DNA of 64,000 nucleotides. It comes from Sulfitobacter sp. W027 (lineage in GTDB: Bacteria > Pseudomonadota > Alphaproteobacteria > Rhodobacterales > Rhodobacteraceae). Shown piece by piece: positions 1 through 8,756 of the stretch (its first letter is position 1; each line of letters begins with the position of its first letter). Both the position numbers and the translations under genes were made by a program. The notes beneath the pieces were generated by a model. It worked only from the letters and a program-made list of their open reading frames with translations. It did no database searches and was not told the origin of the DNA. The stretch lies in contig NZ_CP083564.1 of the NCBI RefSeq assembly GCF_025143985.1, positions 2,759,001 through 2,823,000 on the forward strand, given 5' to 3'.

Positions 1-759
1 TCTCGCCCAAAGTCCCATACGGTCCCGGATCACGCGGCCGTCGACAACGCGGCCATTCTCCACCCGCACGATCCCATTGACGTCCAATGTTTCCGCAACA
101 GGGCCAGAGGCGGGTGCGGGCAACCCGCCCAGATAGCGGCCGGTCTGGCGGACGTTAAAAGCCACATGATCTCCCGCCGACAGCATTTCGCCCACTTGCG
201 TATCCGCCACCTCGAAGGCCAGCGCCGTTCCAGTCAGATAATCGTCATCACACCGAACCGCGTCAGGAAAGCGCGGCCAATCGCCTTCCACCCATTTCAA
301 AACAACTGCTTCCGCTTCCGGGTTACGGGCTTGGGGCGCTGTGTCCCACGGGGCCGCTGCAGGCGATTCTACGGGATCGGCGCGACCGGATTTCAACTGA
401 CGGCGCCGGGTCATGTAGTCTTCCTGTGCGACGCAACCGGTCAGAACCCGCCCGTCGCTGCGGTAGATTCCTACGCCCGACCAAACTGCCGCTTTGCCAC
501 TTGTAGATCCATGCTCGCTGAACCAGATCGCGGCCCAATCGTCGCCGACCAGGGCCTGATGCACGGTCATGCCCATGCCCGGATAAGCCTTCATCTGCAC
601 ATCGACGGCAGGCAGCCAGGCATCATCGCGCCCCGCAAACACCACGTCTCCAATCGAAAGCGCGTAGTCGGGGGAGCAAATCTCGCGGGCCACGCCTTTG
701 TCCTGGCCATTAAAGTAGCCGACCACCCAACGGCGCAGAAGCGACAGAGTGTCTGTCAT
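1..759 (-). CDS. SnoaL-like / NTF2-fold protein, two tandem domains, 3' end outside the window
   Basis: The reading frame starts at 759 and stays open to the window edge (253 codons), so the C-terminus is missing. ATG overlaps the stop of the upstream acyl-CoA ligase gene as ATGA, implying translational coupling. The N-terminal part (about 1-125) has the layout of a SnoaL/ketosteroid-isomerase-like fold: a short helix with a conserved-looking GYFNG, SIGDVVF, then strands with WAAIWF and GVGIYR. After a proline/alanine linker a second similar half begins (about 140-250, with GDHVAF and VENGRVVDGR), so the protein is longer than the usual ~130-aa family member. Such proteins are isomerases, hydrolases or small-ligand binders. 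Here it is the last visible gene of the monooxygenase/beta-oxidation operon, so an auxiliary isomerase or hydratase role is inferred. The family call rests on fold-like motifs only. Confidence 0.6.
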   Translation of the reverse strand, partial: MTDTLSLLRRWVVGYFNGQDKGVAREICSPDYALSIGDVVFAGRDDAWLPAVDVQMKAYPGMGMTVHQALVGDDWAAIWFSEHGSTSGKAAVWSGVGIYRSDGRVLTGCVAQEDYMTRRRQLKSGRADPVESPAAAPWDTAPQARNPEAEAVVLKWVEGDWPRFPDAVRCDDDYLTGTALAFEVADTQVGEMLSAGDHVAFNVRQTGRYLGGLPAPASGPVAETLDVNGIVRVENGRVVDGRVIRDRMGLWAR

Positions 760-2297
760 ATCGCTCCCCCATAGGTCTTCCGCAGCTCCCCTTTCAGCAA
801 TTTACCAGAGGCGTTACGCGGTAAAGTTTCGGCGAAAACGATGCGTGAAGGGCATTTATAGCGGGCCAAGTGGCTGCGGGTGAAGCTTAGCAATTCTTCA
901 TCGGTGACACGCGCGCCCTCTTTCGGCACTACGATCGCAAGCGGTGTTTCACCCCAACGCTCGTGGGCAACGCCGATAACACCGACCTGAGCGACAGCTT
1001 CATGGCCGTTCAATACGTTTTCGATCTCGGCAGGGTAGATATTCTCGCCGCCTGAAATGATCATGTCTTTGAACCGGTCAAAGAGAAACATGTGGCCCGC
1101 TTCATCCAGATAAGCCGCGTCGCCCGTGCGAAACCAACCGCCATCCACAATGGCCTCTGCGGTTGCCTTGGCGTTTCTCCAATAGCCCTTCATTATCATC
1201 GGGCTGCGGAGCCAGACCTCCCCCACTTCGCCGGTTGGCATATTCGCCCCCGTCCCCGGATCGACAACCCGTAGTTCGACCCAGGGCATCGCCACGCCAC
1301 AGGATTTCAGCAGATGGGCATTCGGCCCGTCCGGGTCGTGCAACTCGGGGCCTAGGCATACGACGGTGCCGGAGCTTTCGGTCATGCCATAGGCATGGAT
1401 GAAATCGCAGCCCAGAGTTTCCATCGCACGGCGCAGCAGAACGTCGCCCATCGGTGCTGCGCCATACATCAACAGTTCCATGCTCGACAGGTCGGCTCCG
1501 GCCACCTCAGGCGCATTGAGCAGGGACTGGACCACGGCAGGGACTAGAAAGGTATGTGTAACCGCATGGCGGCGGATCAGCTCGATAATCGCGGCGATGT
1601 CGACCTCGGCCATCAAGACGGTATGCCCCCCCGCAAGCATAGTGCTGCTGCCGTATCCACATCCGCCAACGTGAAAAAGCGGCATGGCAACAAGATTGAC
1701 GCTGCGGTCCGTCATACCCCAAGCCTCGGCCAGATTGCGCGTGTAGGACATGCCTTCGTTCGTCAGCATGACGCCCTTGGGCATACCGGTTGTGCCGGAA
1801 GTGTATAGGATAAGCGCCACATCATCGGCACGGCCCTCATATCCGGGGTCTGTCTCGGATGCTGTCTCGCATAGCGCCTCGAAGGTTGCGCCGAAATGGA
1901 GCGTTTCACCTTCAAAGTTTCCATCGGACAAAGCGGCGGCCCCGGTCTCATCGATCAGCAGCAGAGATGGCGCGGCATCGACCAAAATCTCTTTGATCTC
2001 GCGCGTTGATAACCGCCAGTTCAGGCAGACAAGGGTGGCACCGATCTTGTTGGCCGCAAAAATCATCGCGAAATATTCAGCGCGGTTCTTGGAGAGGATC
2101 GCCACCCGGCCACCCTGCTCCACCCCTTTTGACAGCAGCACGTTCGCACATTTAGAACTAAGCCGGTCCAGCGCGCCAAAGCTTTGCGTTTTGCCGTCAA
2201 AGGTTAGGGCCGCCGCGTCGGGGCGGACCCGCGCATGATTGCGCATGATATTTGCAAACGTGTCGATGATCTTCCCCTCCCTGATCTGACGGTTCAC
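756..2297 (-). CDS. Class I AMP-dependent acyl-CoA ligase (FadD-like)
   Basis: A 513-aa adenylate-forming ligase that would activate a carboxylic acid to its CoA thioester using ATP. The P-loop LYTSGTTGMPKGV lies at about residue 165-178, the YGMTES acyl-adenylate motif at about 300, GWFRTGD at about 388 and the C-terminal PRNASGKLLK with its catalytic lysine at about 495. These are complete and in order. The start used is GTG directly after the stop of the acyl-CoA dehydrogenase; an in-frame ATG at 2246 is an alternative because the spacing to the purine-rich GGGAGGGG suits neither start well. It sits between the acyl-CoA dehydrogenase and the SnoaL-like gene in one minus-strand operon, so it probably activates the acid freed by ring or lactone opening. 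The exact substrate cannot be read from the sequence. Confidence 0.9.
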   Translation of the reverse strand: MNRQIREGKIIDTFANIMRNHARVRPDAAALTFDGKTQSFGALDRLSSKCANVLLSKGVEQGGRVAILSKNRAEYFAMIFAANKIGATLVCLNWRLSTREIKEILVDAAPSLLLIDETGAAALSDGNFEGETLHFGATFEALCETASETDPGYEGRADDVALILYTSGTTGMPKGVMLTNEGMSYTRNLAEAWGMTDRSVNLVAMPLFHVGGCGYGSSTMLAGGHTVLMAEVDIAAIIELIRRHAVTHTFLVPAVVQSLLNAPEVAGADLSSMELLMYGAAPMGDVLLRRAMETLGCDFIHAYGMTESSGTVVCLGPELHDPDGPNAHLLKSCGVAMPWVELRVVDPGTGANMPTGEVGEVWLRSPMIMKGYWRNAKATAEAIVDGGWFRTGDAAYLDEAGHMFLFDRFKDMIISGGENIYPAEIENVLNGHEAVAQVGVIGVAHERWGETPLAIVVPKEGARVTDEELLSFTRSHLARYKCPSRIVFAETLPRNASGKLLKGELRKTYGGAI

Positions 2298-3473
2298 TCA
2301 ATAACTTTTGGGCAGTCCTAGCGAATGTTGGGCGAAAAAGTTCAGCACCATTTCCCGGCTGACGGGCGCGGTCTTGTGAAGACGCGCGATAAACCACAGG
2401 TCAGCCAGCCCGTATTCCAGCGCCATTCCATTGCCCCCATGGACCTGAATGGCTTGATCCAGCGCCACGAGTGAGGAATCTGCAGCAGCAAATTTCGCCA
2501 TATTGGCAACCTCGCCGGCCTCTGCTGACCCTTCATCGTAGAGCTGCGCGGCGCGCGCTGTCATTAAGCGGGCCTGTTGCACCCCGACATACGCGGCGGC
2601 GAGCGGATGGGCGACGCCTTGATGGGCCCCGATGGGCACCCCCCAAACCTTCCGCTCCCCGGCCTGCAACGCGCCTTTTTCGATGGCATAGCGCGCGATG
2701 CCGTTGTTGATCGCCGATGCGCAAATGCGTTCGGGGTTGAGGCCCGAAAACAAATGTTTCAGCCCATGTCCTTCGGTCCCCACCAAAGCTTCCGGCGGGA
2801 TTTTGACGTTGTCGAAATAGAGCATGAAGCTGGTTTCGGGCACATGCAGAGCCGTTTCGATCGGCGTTTTGCTAATCCCTTCGGCATCAGTCGGCACAAG
2901 GAACAACGACAGCTTGCCGCGCCCATCGACATCCAATTGTTCGTCGCGGGCCACGACCATGATGGCATCGACCTCATCCACCGCAGAGGTCCAATATTTC
3001 GCGCCGTTCAGCAGCCAGCCGTCCCCGTCTTTCTTGACGACTGTAGAGATTTTGTGGGTGTTCGACCCGGCATCGGGTTCGGTGATAGCGAAAGCCAGAC
3101 GTTTCTTTCCGCTGGCGAGACCGGGCAACCAGTCGTCCTTCATTGCTTGGCTAGCGTGGTTTTGGATGATTGGCGCACAAATGGAACCGATGACCAGCGA
3201 CAGAATTGGACAGCCCTGGGCCGCAACTTCCTCGACGATAACGTTGTAATCGGCCATGCCGCCACCACCGCCGCCGTATTCCTCGGCAACATGTACGCCG
3301 ATAAACCCTGCCTCCCCAAGGGCGTTCCACAGCTCGATCGGTTTGCCCTTCCGCTTTGTAACGTCCTGAAAGTACTTTCGTCCGAAGCTGCCTGCCAGTT
3401 TGCCGACACTGTCGCGGAGCATCTGGTGATGTTCGGCGGTATCCGCGAGTGAAGAGTTGAAAACGCGTGCCAT
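2298..3473 (-). CDS. Acyl-CoA dehydrogenase family protein
   Basis: A 391-aa FAD enzyme of the acyl-CoA dehydrogenase family, expected to introduce an alpha,beta double bond into an acyl-CoA and pass electrons to ETF. Visible features are the N-terminal helical part, the AFAITEPDAGSN flavin/substrate motif near residue 135, KYWTSAVDEVD, and the C-terminal HGGNGMALEYG, which carries the glutamate in the position of the usual catalytic base. Length is normal. Its stop codon abuts the ligase start and the 3-hydroxyacyl-CoA dehydrogenase gene ends 9 bp upstream, so the genes are one transcript. Substrate unknown; context suggests a branched or alicyclic acyl-CoA. Confidence 0.92.
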   Translation of the reverse strand: MARVFNSSLADTAEHHQMLRDSVGKLAGSFGRKYFQDVTKRKGKPIELWNALGEAGFIGVHVAEEYGGGGGGMADYNVIVEEVAAQGCPILSLVIGSICAPIIQNHASQAMKDDWLPGLASGKKRLAFAITEPDAGSNTHKISTVVKKDGDGWLLNGAKYWTSAVDEVDAIMVVARDEQLDVDGRGKLSLFLVPTDAEGISKTPIETALHVPETSFMLYFDNVKIPPEALVGTEGHGLKHLFSGLNPERICASAINNGIARYAIEKGALQAGERKVWGVPIGAHQGVAHPLAAAYVGVQQARLMTARAAQLYDEGSAEAGEVANMAKFAAADSSLVALDQAIQVHGGNGMALEYGLADLWFIARLHKTAPVSREMVLNFFAQHSLGLPKSY

Positions 3474-3482
3474 ATCTGATGC

Positions 3483-4373
3483 CTATCCTGTCTTGGAATT
3501 CGTTTCGGGAAGCGGCCAGTCGTAGAAACCCTTACCCGACTTTTGACCGAGCTCTCCCCGTGCAACCATATCTTGCAGCAGCTGAGGCGGCTCGAAATGC
3601 GCCCCCAATATGCCTGCAAGTTGCCGCGCAATATCCAGCCGGACGTCGAGACCCACCATATCGCTCAGGCGCAGGGGGCCGACCGGGTGGCGATAGGCGG
3701 TGGTGATGGCTCGGTCGATATCCTCGGCACGCGCGACGCCGGTTTCGACCATGCGGATTGCTTCGAGTGCCTGAACGAGGTCCAGCCTGCTGGTAGCAAA
3801 GCCGGGGGTGTCTGTGACGACGGCAGAGGATTTACCGATGGCTTCAGCGAAAGCACAGGCCTCTGAGACACTGGCTTCATCTGTCTGTGCTCCGCGGATC
3901 ACCTCGACCAGTTTCAGCGACCATACGGGGTTGAAAAAATGCATTCCAAGAAAGGTTTCCGGATCCCGAACCGCCCTGGCCAATTCATCAATCGACATGG
4001 CAGAGGTGTTGCTGGCGATCAGTTTGGGCGTGCGTCCCGCGATCTGGCCAAGCACCTTTTCTTTCAGTGCGCGTTTCTCCGGGACTGTCTCGATGACGAG
4101 ATCAAGGGCTTCAGGCAATCCATCCGTGCTGTCCAAGGTCATCACCCTCGCAAGGTTGGCCTCTGCGGCTGCCACCGTCATCTTGCCCCGGCTGACGGCA
4201 CCTGTGGCGGTCTCACGCAATGTTGCGAGGGCACGCTTGGTGGACCCGGCATCCGGCTCGACCAGGAAAACCTCAAAGCCCGCCATTGCAAAGACATAGA
4301 CGATCCCGACACCCATGGTGCCGCCCCCCACTACGCCGATCCGCTGCGCCGCGTGCTGCGCTACATCATGCAT
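3483..4373 (-). CDS. 3-hydroxyacyl-CoA dehydrogenase, NAD-dependent
   Basis: About 296 aa, the size of single-domain 3-hydroxybutyryl/3-hydroxyacyl-CoA dehydrogenases. The N-terminal Rossmann motif IGVVGGGTMGVGI binds NAD. SNTSAMSIDELA and GMHFFNPVWSLKLVEVI contain the catalytic His-Asn region, and VTDTPGFATSRLDLVQALEA starts the C-terminal helical domain. The family oxidises a 3-hydroxyacyl-CoA to the 3-ketoacyl-CoA. I chose the ATG at 4373: it overlaps the monooxygenase stop by 8 bp, places the Rossmann motif close to the N-terminus and follows GGGG; earlier in-frame ATGs run into the monooxygenase gene. It is the second gene of the operon. Confidence 0.9.
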   Translation of the reverse strand: MHDVAQHAAQRIGVVGGGTMGVGIVYVFAMAGFEVFLVEPDAGSTKRALATLRETATGAVSRGKMTVAAAEANLARVMTLDSTDGLPEALDLVIETVPEKRALKEKVLGQIAGRTPKLIASNTSAMSIDELARAVRDPETFLGMHFFNPVWSLKLVEVIRGAQTDEASVSEACAFAEAIGKSSAVVTDTPGFATSRLDLVQALEAIRMVETGVARAEDIDRAITTAYRHPVGPLRLSDMVGLDVRLDIARQLAGILGAHFEPPQLLQDMVARGELGQKSGKGFYDWPLPETNSKTG

Positions 4374-6000
4374 CTTGCTGTACCCCTGCATCTTGAGCCG
4401 CAGCGGGCGTCTTGCGCAGGGCAAAGCCGGAGTATCCCTCTGCGGCGCAGGTCTCCAACAGTCGACGGTAGCTGCGGATGCCGCCAGAATATGGCATGAA
4501 CACCCGTGGCTTTCCCGCCACCTCGCCGCCGTTATAGAAACTATCGGCCGTCATATAGAGCGTTTCCAGTGCGCGTTCCTGCACGTGGGCGGTCCAGTCC
4601 TGTTCGGCTTGCTCAGTCGCCTCGATTTCAACCTCTCCGCGCGATTTCATTCCGGCCAGCAGCGCGACAAACCAATCTACCTGTTCTTCGATCGACACCA
4701 TGACGTTCGACAGAACCGACGGGCTGCCAGGACCAGCGACGATCAATAGGTTCGGGAAGTCAGCAGTCGCCACACCTAAATGTGTCAGAGGGCCCTGCGC
4801 CCATTTGTCTTTCAGCAAGGTGCCGCGGCGTCCGTGGATGGCCGGCTTGAGCAGTGATCCGGTCAGTGCATCAAAGCCGGTGGCGAAGATGATGATATCG
4901 AATTCGTGGTACGCCTCTGCCGTGCGAATGCCGGTCTCGGTAAACTCGAGGATCGGAAATTTCTTCACATCCGCAAGCGTGACATTGTCGCGATTGAAAG
5001 CCTCGAAATAGCCACTGTCCACAGAGGGCCGGCGGGTACCGAAATGATGGGTGCGGGGGATTAGTTTATCGCGGGTCTTCGGGTCTTTGATCCGCTCGCC
5101 GATCTTGCGATGCAGGAATGCGGAAGCGACCTTATTGGCCTCTGCGTTGAGCAAAATGTCCGGATAGGTCAGTGCAAAGCCGAAGCCAAGGCGCTGATAT
5201 GCTCGCTCAAAAGCCTGCTCACGCTCCGCTTCAGGCACATCGAGGGTCGCGATCTTTTCCGGTTTGAACCCCAGACCAGTGGGCGAATTGCGCATCAGGG
5301 CGCGACGCACGGCATAGTTGGCCTTGACCTCGCGGTCTTCTTCCTCGGTCAGCGGCGCATTGGCGGCCGGAACACTGTAATTCGCCGTGCGCTGGAAAAC
5401 AGTTAGATGGGCGGCTTCGGGGGCGATGATCGGTGTCATCTGCATGCCGGATGACCCCGTGCCGATGATCGCAACCCGTTTGCCTGCGTAATCGACCCCG
5501 CCCTTGGGCCATTCCGCGCTGACGACCACCTGCCCCTCAAAGGAGGATTGGCCGGGATAATCCGGCAATTTAGGCGCAGAAAGTTGCCCCAGGCACAACA
5601 TTAGAAAACGCGTCTGCCATGTCTGACCGTCCTGCGTTCTTACAACCCAGTGCGCGGCGGCTTCGTCATAGAAGGCTTCGGTGACACGGGCATTAAGAAC
5701 CACGTCCCGGCGCAGGTCAAACCGGTCAGCGACATGGTTGATATAACGCAAGATCTCCGGCTGCGTCGGATAGCGCTCGGTCCATCGCCACTCCTGCTCA
5801 AGCTCTTTGGAGAAGCTGTAGGAGTAGTCGTAGCTTTCCACGTCGCAGCGGGCACCGGGGTAGCGGTTATGGTTCCAAACGCCACCGATCTCATCTGATG
5901 CTTCCAGAACTTTCGCATCGATCCCAGCCTCGCGAAGCGCATGCAGCGCACGCAAGCCGGCAAGGCCCGCTCCGACGATCAATGTTTCGATCTGCATCAT
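4366..6000 (-). CDS. Baeyer-Villiger-type FAD/NADPH monooxygenase with atypical fingerprint
   Basis: A 544-aa flavin monooxygenase of the cyclohexanone/phenylacetone monooxygenase type. An N-terminal GAGLAGLRAL Rossmann motif binds FAD and a second, GTGSSGMQ near residue 180, binds NADPH. DEIGGVWNHNRYPGARCDVES near residue 36-56 is typical of Baeyer-Villiger enzymes, as is the C-terminal FATGFDALTGSL. The family fingerprint F-x-G-x3-H-x3-W-P is present at residues 154-165 as FEGQVVVSAEWP, so the histidine is replaced by valine at 160. Known members insert oxygen next to a ketone to give an ester or lactone. The start at 6000 (ATGATG) follows GGGGAGGGG; a farther ATG at 6042 lies too far from it. 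First gene of the minus-strand operon. Confidence 0.9.
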   Translation of the reverse strand: MMQIETLIVGAGLAGLRALHALREAGIDAKVLEASDEIGGVWNHNRYPGARCDVESYDYSYSFSKELEQEWRWTERYPTQPEILRYINHVADRFDLRRDVVLNARVTEAFYDEAAAHWVVRTQDGQTWQTRFLMLCLGQLSAPKLPDYPGQSSFEGQVVVSAEWPKGGVDYAGKRVAIIGTGSSGMQMTPIIAPEAAHLTVFQRTANYSVPAANAPLTEEEDREVKANYAVRRALMRNSPTGLGFKPEKIATLDVPEAEREQAFERAYQRLGFGFALTYPDILLNAEANKVASAFLHRKIGERIKDPKTRDKLIPRTHHFGTRRPSVDSGYFEAFNRDNVTLADVKKFPILEFTETGIRTAEAYHEFDIIIFATGFDALTGSLLKPAIHGRRGTLLKDKWAQGPLTHLGVATADFPNLLIVAGPGSPSVLSNVMVSIEEQVDWFVALLAGMKSRGEVEIEATEQAEQDWTAHVQERALETLYMTADSFYNGGEVAGKPRVFMPYSGGIRSYRRLLETCAAEGYSGFALRKTPAAAQDAGVQQDA

Positions 6001-6046
6001 CTGCACCCCTCCCCAGGTGGCATTGGCACTCTTCCGAACCATAAGA

Positions 6047-6080
6047 TTACTGATAATTAGAAAATACTACTGATGAGTAT
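6047..6080. promoter_or_regulatory. Candidate TetR operator upstream of the monooxygenase operon
   Basis: TTACTGATAA (6047-6056) and the related CTACTGATGA (6067-6076) lie 47-76 bp upstream of the monooxygenase start. An inverted repeat ATACT-N7-AGTAT (6064-6080) overlaps the second copy. TTACTGGTAA occurs in the divergent tetR/esterase promoter region at 6973-6982, which suggests one regulator controls both arms. Repeats are seen directly; binding is inferred. Confidence 0.4.
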
Positions 6081-6250
6081 ATTTCAAGAAAATTTTCTTT
6101 TGGGGGGGCCGAAAAACTGACTTGGAGGGCGCGGCATTGAAGGGGGGGCGAAGTATAGGTGCTTCAGCCCGAAATACGAGCGCAGCCAGAGTTTTTCAAG
6201 CTGTGCAGTTTATTGATAAGAAACAATAATATGTATCAGCAACAGTCAAA

Positions 6251-6874
6251 TCAGACGGTGCTATTAACCAGATTCAGAATGATATCCGTCATCTTTTCTG
6301 ACACGTCATCGGCGCTCAGGGGCCCGCCCGCATTGAACCAAAATGTCGACCAACTGACCGCACCCACTATTGCGAAGGCGGTGACTCGGGGATCCCTAAG
6401 ATTGATTCCCTCGTTCTTGCACGCGGTCGTCAGCAAGGATTCGATTCGTACCATGAACTTGTGTCGCAGCGCCGCCAATTCCTCGGCATGTTCCGGCAGC
6501 AGGTTTTTTTCCTCGCGAATGTTGATCGCGATGTTCTTTTGGGATTTCAAGACCGAAGAGACATATCGTGGAACGAAGCGTTTTAGCAGCGTGATCGACG
6601 GCTCGCCATGTTCCAGGACCCGATCAATCTCGGCCAGGGCATTGCGCACCCCAATCCGGCAGATCGCCACGAGAAGATCAGATTTGGATCCGAAATTGGT
6701 ATAGATAAAGGGTTTGGTCACCCCAAGCCGGGAGGCGATTTCATCCAAGGTCGTGTTGGTGTACCCCTTCTCGTAAAAGAGCTCGGTCGCGGCGTCCAGC
6801 ACCCGCTGCCGCTTCAACGCGATCACTTCCTCGCGGACTTTCAGTCTGGTTTGTCGCACCGCATTCGCTTTCAT
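6251..6874 (-). CDS. TetR/AcrR family transcriptional regulator
   Basis: About 207 aa, normal for TetR repressors. The N-terminal helix-turn-helix domain reads RQRVLDAATELFYEKGYTN, TTLDEIASRLGVTKPFIYTNF, GSKSDLL, all textbook TetR positions. The C-terminal ligand-binding domain is variable. The start at 6874 is preceded by GGGAGG at 6883-6888 with 7-nt spacing; earlier in-frame starts have no such site. The gene is divergent from the esterase gene and lies upstream of the monooxygenase operon on the same strand. It probably represses both arms until a pathway intermediate or CoA ester binds. Confidence 0.92.
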   Translation of the reverse strand: MKANAVRQTRLKVREEVIALKRQRVLDAATELFYEKGYTNTTLDEIASRLGVTKPFIYTNFGSKSDLLVAICRIGVRNALAEIDRVLEHGEPSITLLKRFVPRYVSSVLKSQKNIAINIREEKNLLPEHAEELAALRHKFMVRIESLLTTACKNEGINLRDPRVTAFAIVGAVSWSTFWFNAGGPLSADDVSEKMTDIILNLVNSTV

Positions 6875-6972
6875 CCACATACCTCCCAAAGCCATACGTT
6901 GGCCCTCCCGCCGGAACAAGCGCGCGCATCCCAACAGGGTTTTACTTGCAGAAGCAAAGATTGCAGTCATAC

Positions 6973-6999
6973 TTACTGGTAACAATTGATACTTACCAG
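6973..6999. promoter_or_regulatory. Candidate TetR operator between tetR and the esterase gene
   Basis: A perfect 7-bp inverted repeat CTGGTAA (6976-6982) / TTACCAG (6993-6999) with a 10-nt spacer. A direct repeat ATACTTAC (6969-6976 and 6989-6996) overlaps it. The site ends only 7 bp before the esterase start codon, a good place for repression. Confidence 0.5.
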
Positions 7000-7006
7000 A
7001 ACTGAA

Positions 7007-7945
7007 ATGTACATCATGCCGATTGATCCCTGCTTTACAGAACTACTATCGGACCCGCGCAACATTGTTCGACCTCCCCCACCGCATGTCCTTATAGAGC
7101 AAGCGCGGCGCGCGGCAGATGCCGCCATGGTGCAGGGCCACGCGCCGCAAATGGCATCGGTAACAGATCAGGTTGCTCGCTTGCCGGGGCGCGATATCCG
7201 TTTTCGGCACTACCGCCCCCATGAGGCGCCGGTGCTGCCCGCGATCCTTTTTTGTCACGGTGGCGGATTTGTTTGGGGCAGCATTGAAACGCATGACGGG
7301 ATCTGTCGTCGATTAGCAGCCCGGACAGGGGCAGCGGTTATCAGCGTCGGCTATAGACTAGCGCCCGAGACGCGATTCCCCGGCCCCGCCCAAGACGCTT
7401 ACGGCGTCCTTCGCGAGGTCATCGCAAATGCGGATACCTATGGCATCGATCCGGCAAATACTGCGCTTTGTGGGGATAGTGCGGGGGGAGGCATTTGCGT
7501 CAGTGTGGCTAAGTTCGCAGCGCGCGATGCCTTCCCGCTGCGCCATCTCGCCCTCATCTATCCGGCGCTAGATCCCGACTGCGCCTCCGTGAGCCAACGC
7601 GCTTTGGCCGACGGCCCCCTGCTGACACAAGAGGCTATGCGCTGGTTCTGGTTCTGCTACCTTGGGGCATCTCAAGAATCGGCCTCCGAGTTCATGCCGC
7701 TGCATGAAGCGCATCTGGAGAGCTTGCCTTCCACGACGATTGCCACGGCGGAATATGATCTTCTGAAGGATGAGGGTGAGGCACTCGCCTCGCGTTTGGG
7801 CGCGCATGGGGTAGATTTCACCAGCGAATGTTTTCCCGGTATGATCCACGGGTTCCTGTCACTGCCTGCCGTATCACCGATTACGGAAGCCGCTTTCAAT
7901 TTTGTCTGTGGGCGGCTCCAGGCCGCCCTCGGCACCCACCCCTAA
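7007..7945 (+). CDS. Alpha/beta hydrolase, hormone-sensitive-lipase family esterase
   Basis: About 312 aa. The oxyanion motif HGGGF is at residues 84-88 and the nucleophile motif GDSAGG places Ser158. Asp251 (EYDLLKD) and His281 (MIHGF) complete the triad at normal HSL-family spacing. The family hydrolyses short-chain esters and some lactones, which suits opening of the ester or lactone made by the monooxygenase encoded divergently. The start is uncertain: ATG at 7007 or 7016, neither with a clear ribosome binding site, and the operator palindrome lies immediately upstream. First gene of a plus-strand operon with the cyclase and FAH genes. Confidence 0.88.
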   Translation: MYIMPIDPCFTELLSDPRNIVRPPPPHVLIEQARRAADAAMVQGHAPQMASVTDQVARLPGRDIRFRHYRPHEAPVLPAILFCHGGGFVWGSIETHDGICRRLAARTGAAVISVGYRLAPETRFPGPAQDAYGVLREVIANADTYGIDPANTALCGDSAGGGICVSVAKFAARDAFPLRHLALIYPALDPDCASVSQRALADGPLLTQEAMRWFWFCYLGASQESASEFMPLHEAHLESLPSTTIATAEYDLLKDEGEALASRLGAHGVDFTSECFPGMIHGFLSLPAVSPITEAAFNFVCGRLQAALGTHP

Positions 7946-7960
7946 ACAAAGGATCCTGAG

Positions 7961-8755
7961 ATGCGCCGCAAGTTCATCGATATATCTGTGGCGCTGGACG
8001 CCGATCTCATCTCGGATCCCCCGCTCATTCAACCGCAGATCGAATATCTGGATCACGAGCAGACCAGCGGGCAGGTTGCCTCGTTCTTCGAGGGCCTAAA
8101 AAAGGATCAATTGCCCGCAGGCGAAGGCTGGGCGATCGAGCGTCTGCAGATCGCCACCCATAACGGCACCCATCTTGATGCACCCTATCATCACCATTCC
8201 ACAATGAACCGGGCGATCGTGGAGGGGGGCGAACCTGCCGCGACCATCGATGAAGTGCCGCTGGAATGGTGTTTTTCGAATGCGGTCAAGCTGGATTTTC
8301 GCCATCTGGCGAACGGCTATGTGGCAACTCCCGGAGATATCGAAGCGGAGTTGAAGCGTATTGGCCATGAGATTGCACCACTGGATATCGTAGTCGTCAA
8401 TACCGCCGCCGCGACGCACTACGGCAAGGAGGATTATATTCACACCGGCTGCGGTATCGGGCGCGACGCAACGTTATGGCTGTTGGAGCGCGGAGTACGG
8501 GTGACGGGCACCGATGCGTGGTCTTGGGATGCGCCATTCGGTCTGACTGCGCAAAGGTGGCTGAGTGACCGGGACCCAAGCATCATCTGGGAAGGGCATC
8601 GGGCATCGATGGAAATCGGCTATTGCCACATGGAAAAGCTTGCAAACCTCGACCAATTGCCCGACCACGGATTTATAATCTCCTGTTTCCCTTACAAAAT
8701 AAAGCGCGCATCTGCCGGGTTTACCCGCGCTGTCGCGATTATCGAGGAGCAGTAA
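7961..8755 (+). CDS. Cyclase / kynurenine-formamidase-like metal-dependent hydrolase
   Basis: A 264-aa member of the putative cyclase family (PF04199). The metal-binding signature HNGTHLDAPYHH lies near residue 67-78; a downstream DAWSWD and late histidines fit the fold. Relatives hydrolyse N-formylkynurenine, isatin or cyclic intermediates. The start follows AAAGGATCC with good spacing, 15 bp after the esterase stop, and the FAH-family gene follows 1 bp later. A ring-opening or amide/lactone hydrolysis step is inferred from company; substrate unknown. Confidence 0.85.
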   Translation: MRRKFIDISVALDADLISDPPLIQPQIEYLDHEQTSGQVASFFEGLKKDQLPAGEGWAIERLQIATHNGTHLDAPYHHHSTMNRAIVEGGEPAATIDEVPLEWCFSNAVKLDFRHLANGYVATPGDIEAELKRIGHEIAPLDIVVVNTAAATHYGKEDYIHTGCGIGRDATLWLLERGVRVTGTDAWSWDAPFGLTAQRWLSDRDPSIIWEGHRASMEIGYCHMEKLANLDQLPDHGFIISCFPYKIKRASAGFTRAVAIIEEQ

Positions 8756-8756
8756 G

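Noticed and set aside
2577..3452. 291-codon plus-strand open frame
   Set aside because: Antisense to the acyl-CoA dehydrogenase, whose motifs are complete; no ribosome binding site or family match.
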